Shown here piece after piece: positions 42,815-52,810 of a stretch of 64,000 nucleotides of DNA. Both the position numbers and the translations under genes were made by a program. The DNA is from JAYYPW01 sp036128855. GTDB taxonomy: Bacteria > Pseudomonadota > Gammaproteobacteria > Comchoanobacterales > Comchoanobacteraceae. A model generated the notes under the pieces. It made no database searches and was not told the DNA's origin. It saw only the letters and a program-made list of their open reading frames with translations. Location: positions 124,001-188,000 of the forward strand of contig JAYYPW010000002.1 of the NCBI GenBank assembly GCA_036128855.1, in the 5' to 3' direction. Every line of letters starts with the position of its first letter. The stretch's first letter is position 1.

Positions 42815-43606
42815 ATGGCCTCAACAGTCTCTACAGCAACCGAATATATAAAACACCATATGGTCCACTTGGAGTATAATTTACTCACAGGCGAGCTTGG
42901 TAATGGGGGATTTTGGACGCTTCACTTAGATACCATTTTCTTTTCTGTCGTGCTCGGCATACTTTTTGTATGCTTCTTCGCATACATTGCACAAAGCGCA
43001 ACCGTGCGGACACCTAGCAATATCCAATGCTCCATCGAGGCTATTTACGAATTCGTAAACCAACAAATCGTTGATTGCCTCAACGTGGAGGACACATCCA
43101 TTGGTGCACTGTCCTTGACCATTTTTGTTTGGGTGTTTCTTATGAACTTCATGGATCTAATTCCTGTTGATTTGTTTCCCGTCATTGCCTCACATATGGG
43201 CATCCCATACCTAAGAGCAGTCCCCACTGCAGACTTGAACATGACATTTGCATTGAGTGGAGCCGTTTTTTTACTTATTTACGCTTACGCAATCAAATTT
43301 AACGGATTTTTCGGATGGATAAAAGAGGTTATTTGTGAACCTTTTGGCATTTTGTTTTTCCCCGTTAATATTATAAAACACTTGATAGCAGATTTTGCTA
43401 GACCTGTTTCGCTTTCTCTACGTTTGTTTGGTAATATCTACGCAGGCGAAATCGTATTCATTCTAATAGCATTAACTCCAGCGACTATGCAATGGTTGTT
43501 TGCCGGGGCATGGCTAGGTTTTCATTTATTTGTTATCACGATACAAGCCTTTATTTTCATGATGCTTACCATCGTGTATATTAGTTTAACCAAACATGAG
43601 CACTAA
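42815..43606 (+). CDS. atpB: ATP synthase F0 subunit a
   Basis: 263 residues from the ATG at 42815, opening MASTVSTATEYIKHHMVHLEY as the family does. A TTG at 42755 with AAAAGG ahead would add 20 residues. The essential arginine is in ARPVSLSLRLFGNIYAGE, and the last helix region QAFIFMMLTIVYISLT is normal. It forms the proton half-channels against the c-ring in the inner membrane. Confidence 0.95.
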   Translation: MASTVSTATEYIKHHMVHLEYNLLTGELGNGGFWTLHLDTIFFSVVLGILFVCFFAYIAQSATVRTPSNIQCSIEAIYEFVNQQIVDCLNVEDTSIGALSLTIFVWVFLMNFMDLIPVDLFPVIASHMGIPYLRAVPTADLNMTFALSGAVFLLIYAYAIKFNGFFGWIKEVICEPFGILFFPVNIIKHLIADFARPVSLSLRLFGNIYAGEIVFILIALTPATMQWLFAGAWLGFHLFVITIQAFIFMMLTIVYISLTKHEH

Positions 43607-43620
43607 TTAAGGAGAAACAC

Positions 43621-43920
43621 ATGAGTATTATTGCTGAAATCACCGCAGTACAGACTGCCACCGTTTACGGTGTATCACTAATCATCAGTGCAGGAGCTAT
43701 AGGCACAGCGATAGGTTTTGCTATGCTAGGTAGTAAGTTTCTGGAATCTACTGCACGTCAACCAGAAATAGCCCCTATGCTACTAACTCGTATGTTTATG
43801 GTTGCAGCGTTATTGGATGGTGTTACGATGATAGGTATTGGTCTTAGCCTATACTTTAGTCTAGCTAACCCCTTCATTAGTGCGTTAATTACAGCACATA
43901 GTCAATTAGCAGGAATGTAG
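43621..43920 (+). CDS. atpE: ATP synthase F0 subunit c
   Basis: 99-residue two-helix hairpin; somewhat longer than the usual 75-85 because of an N-terminal extension. Polar loop SKFLESTARQPEIAP holds the conserved RQPE. The proton-binding acid is Asp in AALLDGVTMIGIGLSLY, so a proton-type ring. AAGGAG ribosome-binding site is ideal, consistent with high expression. Confidence 0.96.
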   Translation: MSIIAEITAVQTATVYGVSLIISAGAIGTAIGFAMLGSKFLESTARQPEIAPMLLTRMFMVAALLDGVTMIGIGLSLYFSLANPFISALITAHSQLAGM

Positions 43921-43927
43921 TCAATCC

Positions 43928-44407
43928 ATGAATATCAATGCTACCCTATTAGTCGAGGTTGTCATATTTATCACCTTTGTGATGATAACTATGCGCTATA
44001 TTTGGCCACCTTTGACCAAAATCATAGAAGAACGTAAAACTTTGATTGAACAGGGTATAAAAAATTCAGAAGAAGCAAAAGAAACCTTGGAAGATGCCAA
44101 GCAAAACGCTGAACACATTATTCATGTAGCTAAAGAACGAGCTTATCAAATCATCTCTGAAGCACGTAAAGAAGCAAGTGATATCGTGATACATGGTAAA
44201 GAACAAATTGCTATAGCAAGAAGAAAGAGCGAAATTGAACTAGAAGCAGAAACTACACATAAAATTAACTTGGCAAGAAAAACACTGCATAAAGAAGTCA
44301 CAAAAATGACTTTCAGCCTATGTGAAAAAGTTTTGATGGAAAGTAAACTCAACGATAAACTACAGTCCAACATTTTAGACACCTATGCAAACCAGGACAT
44401 CACATAA
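43928..44407 (+). CDS. atpF: ATP synthase F0 subunit b
   Basis: 159 residues: one N-terminal membrane helix (about 5-22) then a long charged helix with regular Ala/Glu/Lys spacing, as in the b-subunit stator. Conserved WPPLTKIIEER follows the membrane segment. Shares its last base with the start of atpH. Confidence 0.95.
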   Translation: MNINATLLVEVVIFITFVMITMRYIWPPLTKIIEERKTLIEQGIKNSEEAKETLEDAKQNAEHIIHVAKERAYQIISEARKEASDIVIHGKEQIAIARRKSEIELEAETTHKINLARKTLHKEVTKMTFSLCEKVLMESKLNDKLQSNILDTYANQDIT

Positions 44408-44931
44408 TGTATTTCGCACTTGCATCAAATTACGCTGAATCCTTGTATGAGTCCGATTGCAACTGTCAAAACGCACTTAATGTACTTGCCGTAGCAAGTC
44501 AAGATTCTAGCTGCAAGCAACTTCTTTATCACCCAGATAGCTCAAAAGAAACTATACTTGCATTTCTCTGTAGTCTTACTCAAATAACAGATGCCCTGGG
44601 AAATTTTTTACATGTTCTTGTAGAAAAAAAGAGATTAGGACTTCTACCAGAAATTGCTGAAGCCTATCGACAAACCAATTTTTCAAAAAAAAACATTATT
44701 CCAGTTACAGTTAAATCAGCTAAAAGTCTCAAGGCAACAGATAAAAAGAAAGTACTCAATATTCTCGAGCATGTTCTTGACAAAAACAGCATAGCACAAA
44801 TACATTACAGCATTGATAAGTCCCTACTTGCATCATTACAAATACAATACCACCACAATGTCATCGATCTATCCCTCAAAGGGCAACTTGATGAGCTTAA
44901 AAATCAGATTCTAGGAGTTGAATATGAGTGA
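44407..44931 (+). CDS. atpH: ATP synthase F1 subunit delta
   Basis: 174 residues. Helical N-terminal domain with YAESLYE, and C-terminal NIIPVTVKSAKSL...LDEL region typical of delta, which links the b stator to the F1 head. Overlaps atpF by 1 base and atpA by 8 bases. Confidence 0.92.
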   Translation: MYFALASNYAESLYESDCNCQNALNVLAVASQDSSCKQLLYHPDSSKETILAFLCSLTQITDALGNFLHVLVEKKRLGLLPEIAEAYRQTNFSKKNIIPVTVKSAKSLKATDKKKVLNILEHVLDKNSIAQIHYSIDKSLLASLQIQYHHNVIDLSLKGQLDELKNQILGVEYE

Positions 44932-46462
44932 AATTAATACTGCTGAAATCAAAAGCATAATTGAACAAAAAATACAAACCTTCCAAGCACCTGCTAAACA
45001 TGTTAATCAGGGTACTATAATCAGTATTCAAGACGGCATTATCCAGATTTATGGCCTTAACGAAGTAATGTCGGGTGAAATGATAGATTGTGGCTCTAAC
45101 TGCTTTGCTATTGCGTTAAATTTAGAAAAAGACGTTGTAGGAGCAGTTGTACTAGGACCTTATAGCCATCTACAAGAAGGCCAAATAGTTAAAACTACTG
45201 GACGTGTATTAGAAGTACCGACCGGTGCAAGCTTATTAGGTAGAGTGGTAGACGCACTTGGGAATCCTATTGATGGCCTTGGCATCATCGCACAAACTCA
45301 AAGCGAACCTATAGAGAAAATTGCCCCTGGAGTTATACATCGCCAATCTGTCACAGAGCCTCTACAAACAGGAATCACAGCCATTGACTCCATGACACCT
45401 ATCGGAAGAGGCCAAAGAGAGCTTATTATTGGCGATCGTCAAACTGGAAAAACTAGTATAGCCATCGATACAATTATTAATCAAAAAGATACAGGCGTGA
45501 AATGCATCTACGTCGCGATTGGTCAAAAAGCATCCTCTGTTGCACAACTTGTGCAAACCTTAAAAGAACATGATGCACTCAAACATACTATTATTGTATC
45601 TGCAAGTGCAGCAGATACAGCTTCATTACAATACATAGCTCCCTATTCTGGTTGCACTATGGGCGAATTTTTTCGTGACCGCGGTGAAGACGCTCTAATT
45701 ATCTACGATGATTTAAGTAAACATGCTGTAGCTTACAGGCAAATTGCACTATTACTTAGACGTCCTCCTGGCCGTGAAGCTTTTCCTGGAGATATTTTTT
45801 ATCTTCACTCACGTCTTTTAGAGCGAGCTGCACGTGTTAATACCGATTACATTCGTGATAAAACCCAAGGTAAAGTACAAGATAAAACAGGGTCCTTAAC
45901 TGCATTACCCATTGTTGAGACACAAGCAGGTGATGTATCTGCCTTTGTACCAACCAACGTTATTTCTATTACCGACGGCCAAATATTCCTCGATACTGAC
46001 TTATTCAATGCTGGCTGTAGGCCTGCAATCAACTCAGGGTTGTCCGTATCGCGTGTAGGCGGTGCAGCACAAACTAAAATAATTAAGAAATTAGGCGGCG
46101 GCGTACGTATCTCTTTAGCACAATTTAGAGAACTAGAAGCATTCTCACAATTCGCTTCAGACTTAGACGATACCACTAAGAAACAGTTACATAAAGGTCA
46201 AGTAATCACAGAACTTATGAAACAAGGGCTATATAACCCTCTATCTGTTGCAGAAATGGCCATCATACTTCTTTTAGGTGACAAAAACATTTTAGCAGAA
46301 ACTGAGACACACAAGGTATACGAACTTGCTGAGCGATTAAGATCACATTTGCGTAGCAATCACAAAGATATCCTAGATAAAATAAATAAGAACCCAGTAA
46401 TTGACGAGCAACTGATCGAAAAATGTACAACAATTTTATCTGACTATATTCAAGGAAACTAG
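44924..46462 (+). CDS. atpA: ATP synthase F1 subunit alpha
   Basis: 512 residues from the ATG at 44924, the normal length (a TTG two codons earlier is less likely). Walker A GDRQTGKTS, the Walker B region ALIIYDDLSKHAVAYRQIALLLRRPPGREAFPGDIFYLHSRLLERAA and the arginine-finger region NSGLSVSRVGGAAQ are intact. Non-catalytic nucleotide-binding subunit. Confidence 0.98.
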   Translation: MSEINTAEIKSIIEQKIQTFQAPAKHVNQGTIISIQDGIIQIYGLNEVMSGEMIDCGSNCFAIALNLEKDVVGAVVLGPYSHLQEGQIVKTTGRVLEVPTGASLLGRVVDALGNPIDGLGIIAQTQSEPIEKIAPGVIHRQSVTEPLQTGITAIDSMTPIGRGQRELIIGDRQTGKTSIAIDTIINQKDTGVKCIYVAIGQKASSVAQLVQTLKEHDALKHTIIVSASAADTASLQYIAPYSGCTMGEFFRDRGEDALIIYDDLSKHAVAYRQIALLLRRPPGREAFPGDIFYLHSRLLERAARVNTDYIRDKTQGKVQDKTGSLTALPIVETQAGDVSAFVPTNVISITDGQIFLDTDLFNAGCRPAINSGLSVSRVGGAAQTKIIKKLGGGVRISLAQFRELEAFSQFASDLDDTTKKQLHKGQVITELMKQGLYNPLSVAEMAIILLLGDKNILAETETHKVYELAERLRSHLRSNHKDILDKINKNPVIDEQLIEKCTTILSDYIQGN

Positions 46463-46476
46463 CCAGTAGGTAAAAT

Positions 46477-47343
46477 ATGAGACAAATTCAAGATATAAAA
46501 AAACTCAAAAAGAGCACTCAGAAAACGGCTAAAATCACGCATGCAATGCAATTAGTGTCGGCAAGCAAACTCAATAAAACACAAGAAAATAAGGATCGTA
46601 GCAAAGAATATAGTAAAAAAATAAGAGAAGTCGTTGGCCATATCTCTAGTGGAACACAAACTGTCACACACCCTTACATACAAGGCTTCCCAGTCACACA
46701 AACTATTTGTATTATTGTTACAAGTACAGATAGAGGACTATGTGGCAACCTTAATACAAGTTTATTCAAAAAGGTTTTAGAGTCCATCTATAGCTGGCAA
46801 AGAGATAATATAGTAGTTGAAATAGCAACAATAGGAAAAAAAGCACGGCATTTCTTCGAGAAGCTTGGTTTCCCAATCGTAGCACACGCTGAAAACCTAA
46901 CCGATATTCCAAAGCTTGAATCCATATTAAATATCATACAGATTAGCACCAATAAGTTTAAAGCTACCGCAGTGCAAGAGTTACATATCTTCTATAACCA
47001 ATTTGTCAATACTATGACACAATCTCCAGTTGGTGAGCAGGTCCTACCTGTGGTAAAACTTCCTGTTGCAGAAAAATCCTACAGATCAGAATACGAATAT
47101 GAGCCAGACGCTAAAAGCGTTTTATTCACCGCATTAGATAGATACATCCAGTCTATAATATACCAAGCGGTAGTTGAGAATATAGCAAGCGAACAAGCTG
47201 CACGCATGCTTGCCATGAAAAATGCAACCGATAACGCCAAAGGCATCATTCATGAACTAAATCTTGCCTACAACAAAGCCCGTCAAGCACTTATCACCAG
47301 TGAGATAGCTGAGATTGTTGCAGGTGCGGAAGCATTGAATTAA
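46477..47343 (+). CDS. atpG: ATP synthase F1 subunit gamma
   Basis: 288 residues. Central shaft of the motor. N-terminal helix KKSTQKTAKITHAMQLVSASKL, the conserved STDRGLCGNLNTSLFK, and the C-terminal ASEQAARMLAMKNATDNA...ITSEIAEIVAGAEAL are all present. Confidence 0.97.
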   Translation: MRQIQDIKKLKKSTQKTAKITHAMQLVSASKLNKTQENKDRSKEYSKKIREVVGHISSGTQTVTHPYIQGFPVTQTICIIVTSTDRGLCGNLNTSLFKKVLESIYSWQRDNIVVEIATIGKKARHFFEKLGFPIVAHAENLTDIPKLESILNIIQISTNKFKATAVQELHIFYNQFVNTMTQSPVGEQVLPVVKLPVAEKSYRSEYEYEPDAKSVLFTALDRYIQSIIYQAVVENIASEQAARMLAMKNATDNAKGIIHELNLAYNKARQALITSEIAEIVAGAEALN

Positions 47344-47359
47344 ACCGAAGGAGTACATC

Positions 47360-48754
47360 ATGTCCGAAACAGCAAGCATGGGAACCATAAAAAGCATTAT
47401 AGGCGCGGTGATTGACGTGCACTTTGCAAAAAATCCTCCTAAAATATACGATGCTCTCGTAGTAGAAAAGCATAACCTCACCCTAGAGGTACAACAACAA
47501 ATTGGCGATAAAACTGTGAGAGCTATTGCCCTAGGCTCTACCGATGGACTTAGTCGTAATTTACCTGTTAGAAATACTGGTAAACCTATTGAAGTACCTG
47601 TTGGAGAAGCAACTTTAGGGCGCATTATGAATGTCCTTGGTGACCCTATCGATGAAGCAGGCCCGATAAAAGCAAAAGAAAAGAAATCAATACATGCTGA
47701 ACCTCCAGCATTCACCGAACTATCCACAGAACAGGACGTTTTTGAAACTGGAATCAAGGTTATAGACCTACTCTGTCCATTCGCAAAAGGTGGTAAAATC
47801 GGTCTTTTTGGTGGTGCAGGTGTAGGAAAGACTGTGAATATGTTAGAGCTCATTCGCAATGTTGCAACTGAGCACAGTGGACATTCTGTCTTTGCTGGCG
47901 TTGGCGAAAGAACACGTGAAGGGAACGATTTCTACCATGAAATGAAAGAGTCTGACGTCCTAGATAAAGTATCCTTAGTCTACGGCCAAATGAATGAACC
48001 TCCGGGCAATAGGCTACGTGTTGCAAATACAGGTCTTACAATCGCAGAGTCATTCCGCGATAATGGCAAAGATGTGCTATTATTTATAGATAACATTTAT
48101 CGTTATACGCTAGCGGGTGTTGAAGTATCAGCATTACTTGGACGCATGCCCTCTGCGGTAGGCTATCAACCCACACTTGCCGAAGAAATGGGTGCCCTAC
48201 AAGAAAGAATTACCTCGACCCAAAGTGGGTCTATTACATCTGTACAAGCTATCTATGTGCCAGCTGATGACCTAACTGATCCATCTCCTGCAACAACATT
48301 TTCGCATTTAGATGCCAAAGTAGTTCTCTCTAGACAAATTGCTCAGCTAGGTATTTACCCTGCTATTGATCCACTTGATTCAACAAGCCGACAACTTGAC
48401 CCGAACATTGTAGGTGAAGAGCACTATCAGACTGCAATGGCCGTACAAAAAGTCTTACAGCGGTATAAAGAATTAAAAGATATTATTGCAATTCTTGGCA
48501 TGGACGAGTTATCAGATGATGACAAAAAAACCGTGCAACGGGCCAGGAAAATTGAACGCTTTTTCTCTCAACCGTTTAACGTTGCAGAAGTTTTCACAGG
48601 TCAACCTGGTAAATATGTAAGCTTAAAAGAAACTATCCGAGGTTTTAAAGAGATTCTACGTGGTGGATGTGATCATATTAACGAAGCAGTATTTTTTATG
48701 ACTGGAACTATCGACGAAGTATTCCAAAAGCACGAGGCGGAGAAAAGTGCCTGA
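47360..48754 (+). CDS. atpD: ATP synthase F1 subunit beta
   Basis: 464 residues. Catalytic subunit with Walker A GGAGVGKT, GVGERTREGNDFYHEM with the catalytic Glu, Walker B DVLLFIDNIYR, and the DELSDDDKKTV DELSEED-like loop. The Walker B aspartate is followed by NIYRYTLAG, where most families read NIFRFTQAG. Strong AAGGAG ribosome-binding site. Confidence 0.98.
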   Translation: MSETASMGTIKSIIGAVIDVHFAKNPPKIYDALVVEKHNLTLEVQQQIGDKTVRAIALGSTDGLSRNLPVRNTGKPIEVPVGEATLGRIMNVLGDPIDEAGPIKAKEKKSIHAEPPAFTELSTEQDVFETGIKVIDLLCPFAKGGKIGLFGGAGVGKTVNMLELIRNVATEHSGHSVFAGVGERTREGNDFYHEMKESDVLDKVSLVYGQMNEPPGNRLRVANTGLTIAESFRDNGKDVLLFIDNIYRYTLAGVEVSALLGRMPSAVGYQPTLAEEMGALQERITSTQSGSITSVQAIYVPADDLTDPSPATTFSHLDAKVVLSRQIAQLGIYPAIDPLDSTSRQLDPNIVGEEHYQTAMAVQKVLQRYKELKDIIAILGMDELSDDDKKTVQRARKIERFFSQPFNVAEVFTGQPGKYVSLKETIRGFKEILRGGCDHINEAVFFMTGTIDEVFQKHEAEKSA

Positions 48755-49187
48755 TTTAGATCATTTCAAAAAAATGTCCTTTCGATTAGTCAGCCAAGAA
48801 AGGTTACTTTTTGAAGGCTATATATCGCAGGTAATCGCGCAAACCGTACAAGGTGCTATAGAAATATTACCTGGCCACATTCCCTTTTGTGGTCTTTTAA
48901 GCGTTGGAACAGTAAAAATAACCACCTATCCAGCAGGTGAGAAAGACTATTTTTATGTGTCAGGAGGTATCATTGAGCTACAAGCCAACCAGGTTACCAT
49001 TCTCGCCGACACAAGTATTCATGCTAGCGATATTGATATAGATAACTTAGCACAGCAAGAAGCTATATCTCGAGCACAACTTGATCAACCAAGCCTTGAG
49101 AAAACACAAAAAGTACTTGCTGAGCTCGCTGCTCTCAACACTCAACGGAAAGTGGTAAAAGAAATTGGTAAAATGCGAGATAAATAA
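48747..49187 (+). CDS. atpC: ATP synthase F1 subunit epsilon
   Basis: 146 residues from a GTG at 48747 that overlaps the atpD stop by 8 bases; an ATG at 48774 is a possible start. The beta-sandwich motif AIEILPGHIPFCGLLSVG (usually GxLGILPGHAPL) and VSGGIIELQANQVTILAD are present, and a C-terminal two-helix region follows. Last gene of the atp operon. Confidence 0.93.
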   Translation: MPDLDHFKKMSFRLVSQERLLFEGYISQVIAQTVQGAIEILPGHIPFCGLLSVGTVKITTYPAGEKDYFYVSGGIIELQANQVTILADTSIHASDIDIDNLAQQEAISRAQLDQPSLEKTQKVLAELAALNTQRKVVKEIGKMRDK

Positions 49188-49277
49188 CTGGTAAGATTCA
49201 ACTTAAGTAACGTGAATATTTGCATAAACTCTCGCGTTGTGGCTAAATAAAATCTTTGAAACACAACGTGAACAATT

Positions 49278-50747
49278 ATGATGAATAACTCAGACTTATC
49301 CATCGTTATACTATGTGCTGGAAACGGCACTCGTATGCGCTCCCAAAAACCCAAAGTACTCCACACACTAGCTGGCAAAACACTTATCGAGAGAGTAGTC
49401 GAAACAGCAAGCCTATTAGAACCAAAAAAGATCATCTTAGTTCACAATCCAGAGCATCGTACGCAGCTTGAAGATTTATTACAAAACCTCCCTATCACTT
49501 GGGTAGCTCAAACAGAAAGACGCGGAACAGGACATGCAGTTTTACAAGCGCTTCCTTATATCGAAACCAAGCAAAGCCTCGTACTCTACGGTGACGTCCC
49601 ACTATTACCACAAAACTTATTAACAACCCTACAAGAACAAACCGCTACTCAATTTGGCATGATCACAGCTCGCACACCTAGACCGCATGGGTTTGGTCGC
49701 ATAATACGAGATGAAAAGAATAATATTATACGTATTGTCGAAGAAAAAGATGCAGATGCATCAACCAAATTAATAGAAGAAATCAATACTGGCATCATGC
49801 TTTTTCCAACGCAGTTTCTTCAAGAGTCACTACCTAAATTAGAACCTAAAAATGCACAAGGAGAATACTATCTTACTGACTGTGTTGCATTATGGCAGGA
49901 AAAGTCTATACCTGTGAAATCTGTCAGTGCAACTTGCTTCTGGCATATCCAGGGAGTTAACACACAAGCAGAATTAGTCCACCTAGAAAGAACATGGATG
50001 AGATATCAGGCGGAAAAATTATTAGAACAAGGCGTACGAATCACAGACCCAGAACGATTCGATATCCATGGCAACCTTATCTGTGAAAACGATATTACCA
50101 TAAGCCCCAATGTATGTATAAAAGATCACTGCGAAATCGGAGAAAATAGTACTATCGGCAACAATTGCAGTCTAAACAGGGTAAGAATTGGTAAAAACGT
50201 TGTAATAGGCAACTTTTGTGAACTTGAGAATGTCCACATTGAAGATAACGCCAAAATCGATAGTTTCAGTAAGCTAGAAAATACTCTAGTCGGTCAACAT
50301 GCCAAAGTTGGCCCCTATGCTTATGTGAGACCTGGCACAAAAATTGGTAACCACGCAAAACTAGGCGCCTTTGTAGAAGCTAAAAATTCCGAGTTAGAGT
50401 ATGGCAGTAAAGTCGCCCATTTATCCTATGTAGGCGATTGTAAAATAGGCGAAAATAGTAATATTGGCGCAGGATTTGTCCACGCTAATTATCATGGACC
50501 ACACAGAGAAAAGTCCACCTCTTCTATTGGTAAAAATGCATTTATAGGTGCAAACTGTACGATAGTGTCACCTATCACAATAGGTGAAGACAGCACTGTT
50601 GGTGCAGGGACTACTGTTAGAAAAAATGTGGCAGATAACGCTATGCATGTAACCTTGGGTAAAGAGGTCACTAAAGAAAACTGGCAAGAGCAAGAACAAC
50701 CATCTCCAAGTAACAATGAAGAGAATAGCTCCCTACAAACGCTTTAG
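49278..50747 (+). CDS. glmU: Bifunctional GlmU: N-acetylglucosamine-1-phosphate uridyltransferase / glucosamine-1-phosphate acetyltransferase
   Basis: 489 residues. The N-terminal uridyltransferase has LCAGNGTRMRSQKPKVLH, QTERRGTGHAV, YGDVPLL and NTGIMLF. From about residue 255 a left-handed beta-helix follows, with hexapeptide units such as IGENSTIGNNC, and the acetyltransferase region KNSELEYGSKVAHLSYVGD and GPHREKSTSSIGKNAFIGANC. Makes UDP-GlcNAc for peptidoglycan and LPS. A 7-base inverted repeat (49235-49241 with 49262-49268) sits in the leader. Followed by glmS, a common pair after atp operons. Confidence 0.97.
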   Translation: MMNNSDLSIVILCAGNGTRMRSQKPKVLHTLAGKTLIERVVETASLLEPKKIILVHNPEHRTQLEDLLQNLPITWVAQTERRGTGHAVLQALPYIETKQSLVLYGDVPLLPQNLLTTLQEQTATQFGMITARTPRPHGFGRIIRDEKNNIIRIVEEKDADASTKLIEEINTGIMLFPTQFLQESLPKLEPKNAQGEYYLTDCVALWQEKSIPVKSVSATCFWHIQGVNTQAELVHLERTWMRYQAEKLLEQGVRITDPERFDIHGNLICENDITISPNVCIKDHCEIGENSTIGNNCSLNRVRIGKNVVIGNFCELENVHIEDNAKIDSFSKLENTLVGQHAKVGPYAYVRPGTKIGNHAKLGAFVEAKNSELEYGSKVAHLSYVGDCKIGENSNIGAGFVHANYHGPHREKSTSSIGKNAFIGANCTIVSPITIGEDSTVGAGTTVRKNVADNAMHVTLGKEVTKENWQEQEQPSPSNNEENSSLQTL

Positions 50748-50840
50748 GTCTATCATTGTAGAGTAATTTTTCTATAAATCTTGCTTCGCAAAACAAGGCA
50801 TTTCTGGTATGTTAGTAATTTTATTACGAAAACTTATATT

Positions 50841-52727
50841 ATGTGTGGAATAGTTGCTTCGTGCTCAAAAGAGTCTATTAACCGTGTGCTACTCAACGAT
50901 CTGGATAAATTACGCTATCGAGGATACGATTCTGCTGGATATGCCCTACTCGTAGAAGGAAAAAAACTAGAAATTGCTCATACTATCGAAAAAACTAATC
51001 TCGATGTGTTAAAAAAGCAAATACAATCTGCACCCTATGCTTACACAGGTATCGCACACACTCGATGGTCTACACACGGAAAAGCAGGTATAGAAAATGC
51101 ACACCCCCATTATGTAAATGACACACTTGCCCTAGTACATAATGGCACTATAGATAATTATCTTTCTATAAAAAAATCCCTTAGCACAGAAAATCCATCA
51201 ATTATCTGGCGATCTGAAACCGACTCAGAGGTAATCGCACAATGGCTATATTGGCAATATCAAAGTACACAAGATATAGTTATGTGCTTAAAAAAGCTGA
51301 AAAACATCGTTCAAGGAACTTATGCTCTGGTAATTATCCATAAAGACTATCCAGACAAATTATTTTGTATTTGTCATGGAACGCCTTTAGTGATCGGAAA
51401 AAACGAGCATGGCTTTCATATCGCATCAGATATAGAAGCATTTAGCACGCATTGTGATCAATACCACGATATCCAACCACAAACTGTCTACTCTGTTTCA
51501 CAGTCCAATATCGAGCCAGATACAAATGTTACTATACTATGGCAAAACACACCAAAAGAAAGTCCCACTAGTAAAAACACAACCGATTTTATTCACAAAA
51601 CACTAGAAGAAATCTACTCACAAAGCAACATTCTAAATCAACTCATGGTAAATGTAGCAAGAGACGCCGATATTTTTTATCAAATTAGAGCATTACTTAC
51701 TGCTTGTGAACATATTACCATACTTGGATGTGGATCAAGCTATTACGCTGGTAGAACAGCAAAATATTGGCTAGAAAGTATCGGAAAAAAACCAACATCT
51801 ATTGAACTAGCAAGTGAATTCATGGATAGAAGACCATGTTTACCGAACAAAACACTAGTCATTGTGATATCGCAGTCTGGTGAAACACAAGATACCATTA
51901 GTGCCTTGCGGTATATTGAAGCTAATGAGATAGATAAAATCACCTTACCCATACTACATAAAGCAAAAACTACAAGCGTTTTTTCATGCTCAGAAAGTAT
52001 TGTACAAACGACTGCAACCATATGTATTGGCAATAGACCTACCTCGACCTTGGCAAAAACCAGCACAGTATTTTTACCAACTTATGCAGGTCAAGAAGTG
52101 GGCGTAGCCACCACAAAAGTATTCTCAAGCCAACTTTTACGACTGGCACAATTGACCTACCTAATAAACCCCACAAACCATCAAGCGCAAAGTCTTTATG
52201 CGGGATGCACTACTCTACCTGATGTTATTACAGAAACCCTAAAACTTGGTCCCCTATTAGAAAACTTCTCTCAAATATTGTGCAATGAAAAACATTTACT
52301 ATTCTTAGGTAAAGGACCTCTTTACCCAATAGCAGAGGAAACTGCCCTTAAAGTTCAAGAACTAGCATATATTCACGCTCTTGCATTTGCATCAGGAGAA
52401 GTAAGGCATGGTCCACTAGCCCTAGTTGACGAAAATCAATGGGTATTTGTATTTCTTAATGATGATGAAAACTTTTTCCGTGTAGTTAGTAATATCCACG
52501 TCATCGCAGCAAATCATGGAAAAATAGTGCTTGTTGGTAATAAAAACTGTATAGACCAAATCGATGAAAAGCTTTATGAAAAGACGATTGAACTACCCGA
52601 AGCATCACCCGATATTACGCCATTTATTGCAATTGTAGCCATGCAGATATTTTCTTATCACTTGGCATACCACAAAGGGTGTAGCATTGACAATCCACGC
52701 GGACTAGCAAAATGCGTGTCTGTTTAG
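50841..52727 (+). CDS. glmS: Glucosamine-6-phosphate synthase (isomerizing)
   Basis: Uses glutamine and fructose-6-phosphate. The ATG at 50841 gives MCGIVASC, with the N-terminal Cys nucleophile exposed after Met removal; the frame upstream to 50781 cannot be used for that reason. 628 residues. RYRGYDSAGYA, HTRWSTHGKAGIENAHPH and HNGTIDNY define the glutaminase domain; two SIS domains follow with LGCGSSYYAG, ISQSGETQDT, and FASGEVRHGPLALVDE. The end matches SIDNPRGLAKCVSV. No glmS ribozyme seen upstream. Confidence 0.97.
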   Translation: MCGIVASCSKESINRVLLNDLDKLRYRGYDSAGYALLVEGKKLEIAHTIEKTNLDVLKKQIQSAPYAYTGIAHTRWSTHGKAGIENAHPHYVNDTLALVHNGTIDNYLSIKKSLSTENPSIIWRSETDSEVIAQWLYWQYQSTQDIVMCLKKLKNIVQGTYALVIIHKDYPDKLFCICHGTPLVIGKNEHGFHIASDIEAFSTHCDQYHDIQPQTVYSVSQSNIEPDTNVTILWQNTPKESPTSKNTTDFIHKTLEEIYSQSNILNQLMVNVARDADIFYQIRALLTACEHITILGCGSSYYAGRTAKYWLESIGKKPTSIELASEFMDRRPCLPNKTLVIVISQSGETQDTISALRYIEANEIDKITLPILHKAKTTSVFSCSESIVQTTATICIGNRPTSTLAKTSTVFLPTYAGQEVGVATTKVFSSQLLRLAQLTYLINPTNHQAQSLYAGCTTLPDVITETLKLGPLLENFSQILCNEKHLLFLGKGPLYPIAEETALKVQELAYIHALAFASGEVRHGPLALVDENQWVFVFLNDDENFFRVVSNIHVIAANHGKIVLVGNKNCIDQIDEKLYEKTIELPEASPDITPFIAIVAMQIFSYHLAYHKGCSIDNPRGLAKCVSV

Positions 52728-52810
52728 TTTAACCGGCATACATTTATACCTAAAATACTAAAACAAATCATGAAAACACGTTTTGAGATAAATCAAAGTA
52801 TAATTACCAC

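Noticed and set aside
47257..47859. 200-codon minus-strand ORF over atpG/atpD
   Set aside because: Antisense to highly conserved ATP synthase genes.
49235..49268. 7-base inverted repeat before glmU as a glmS-type or other riboswitch
   Set aside because: Only one short stem with a 20-base loop; no known riboswitch core is recognisable.
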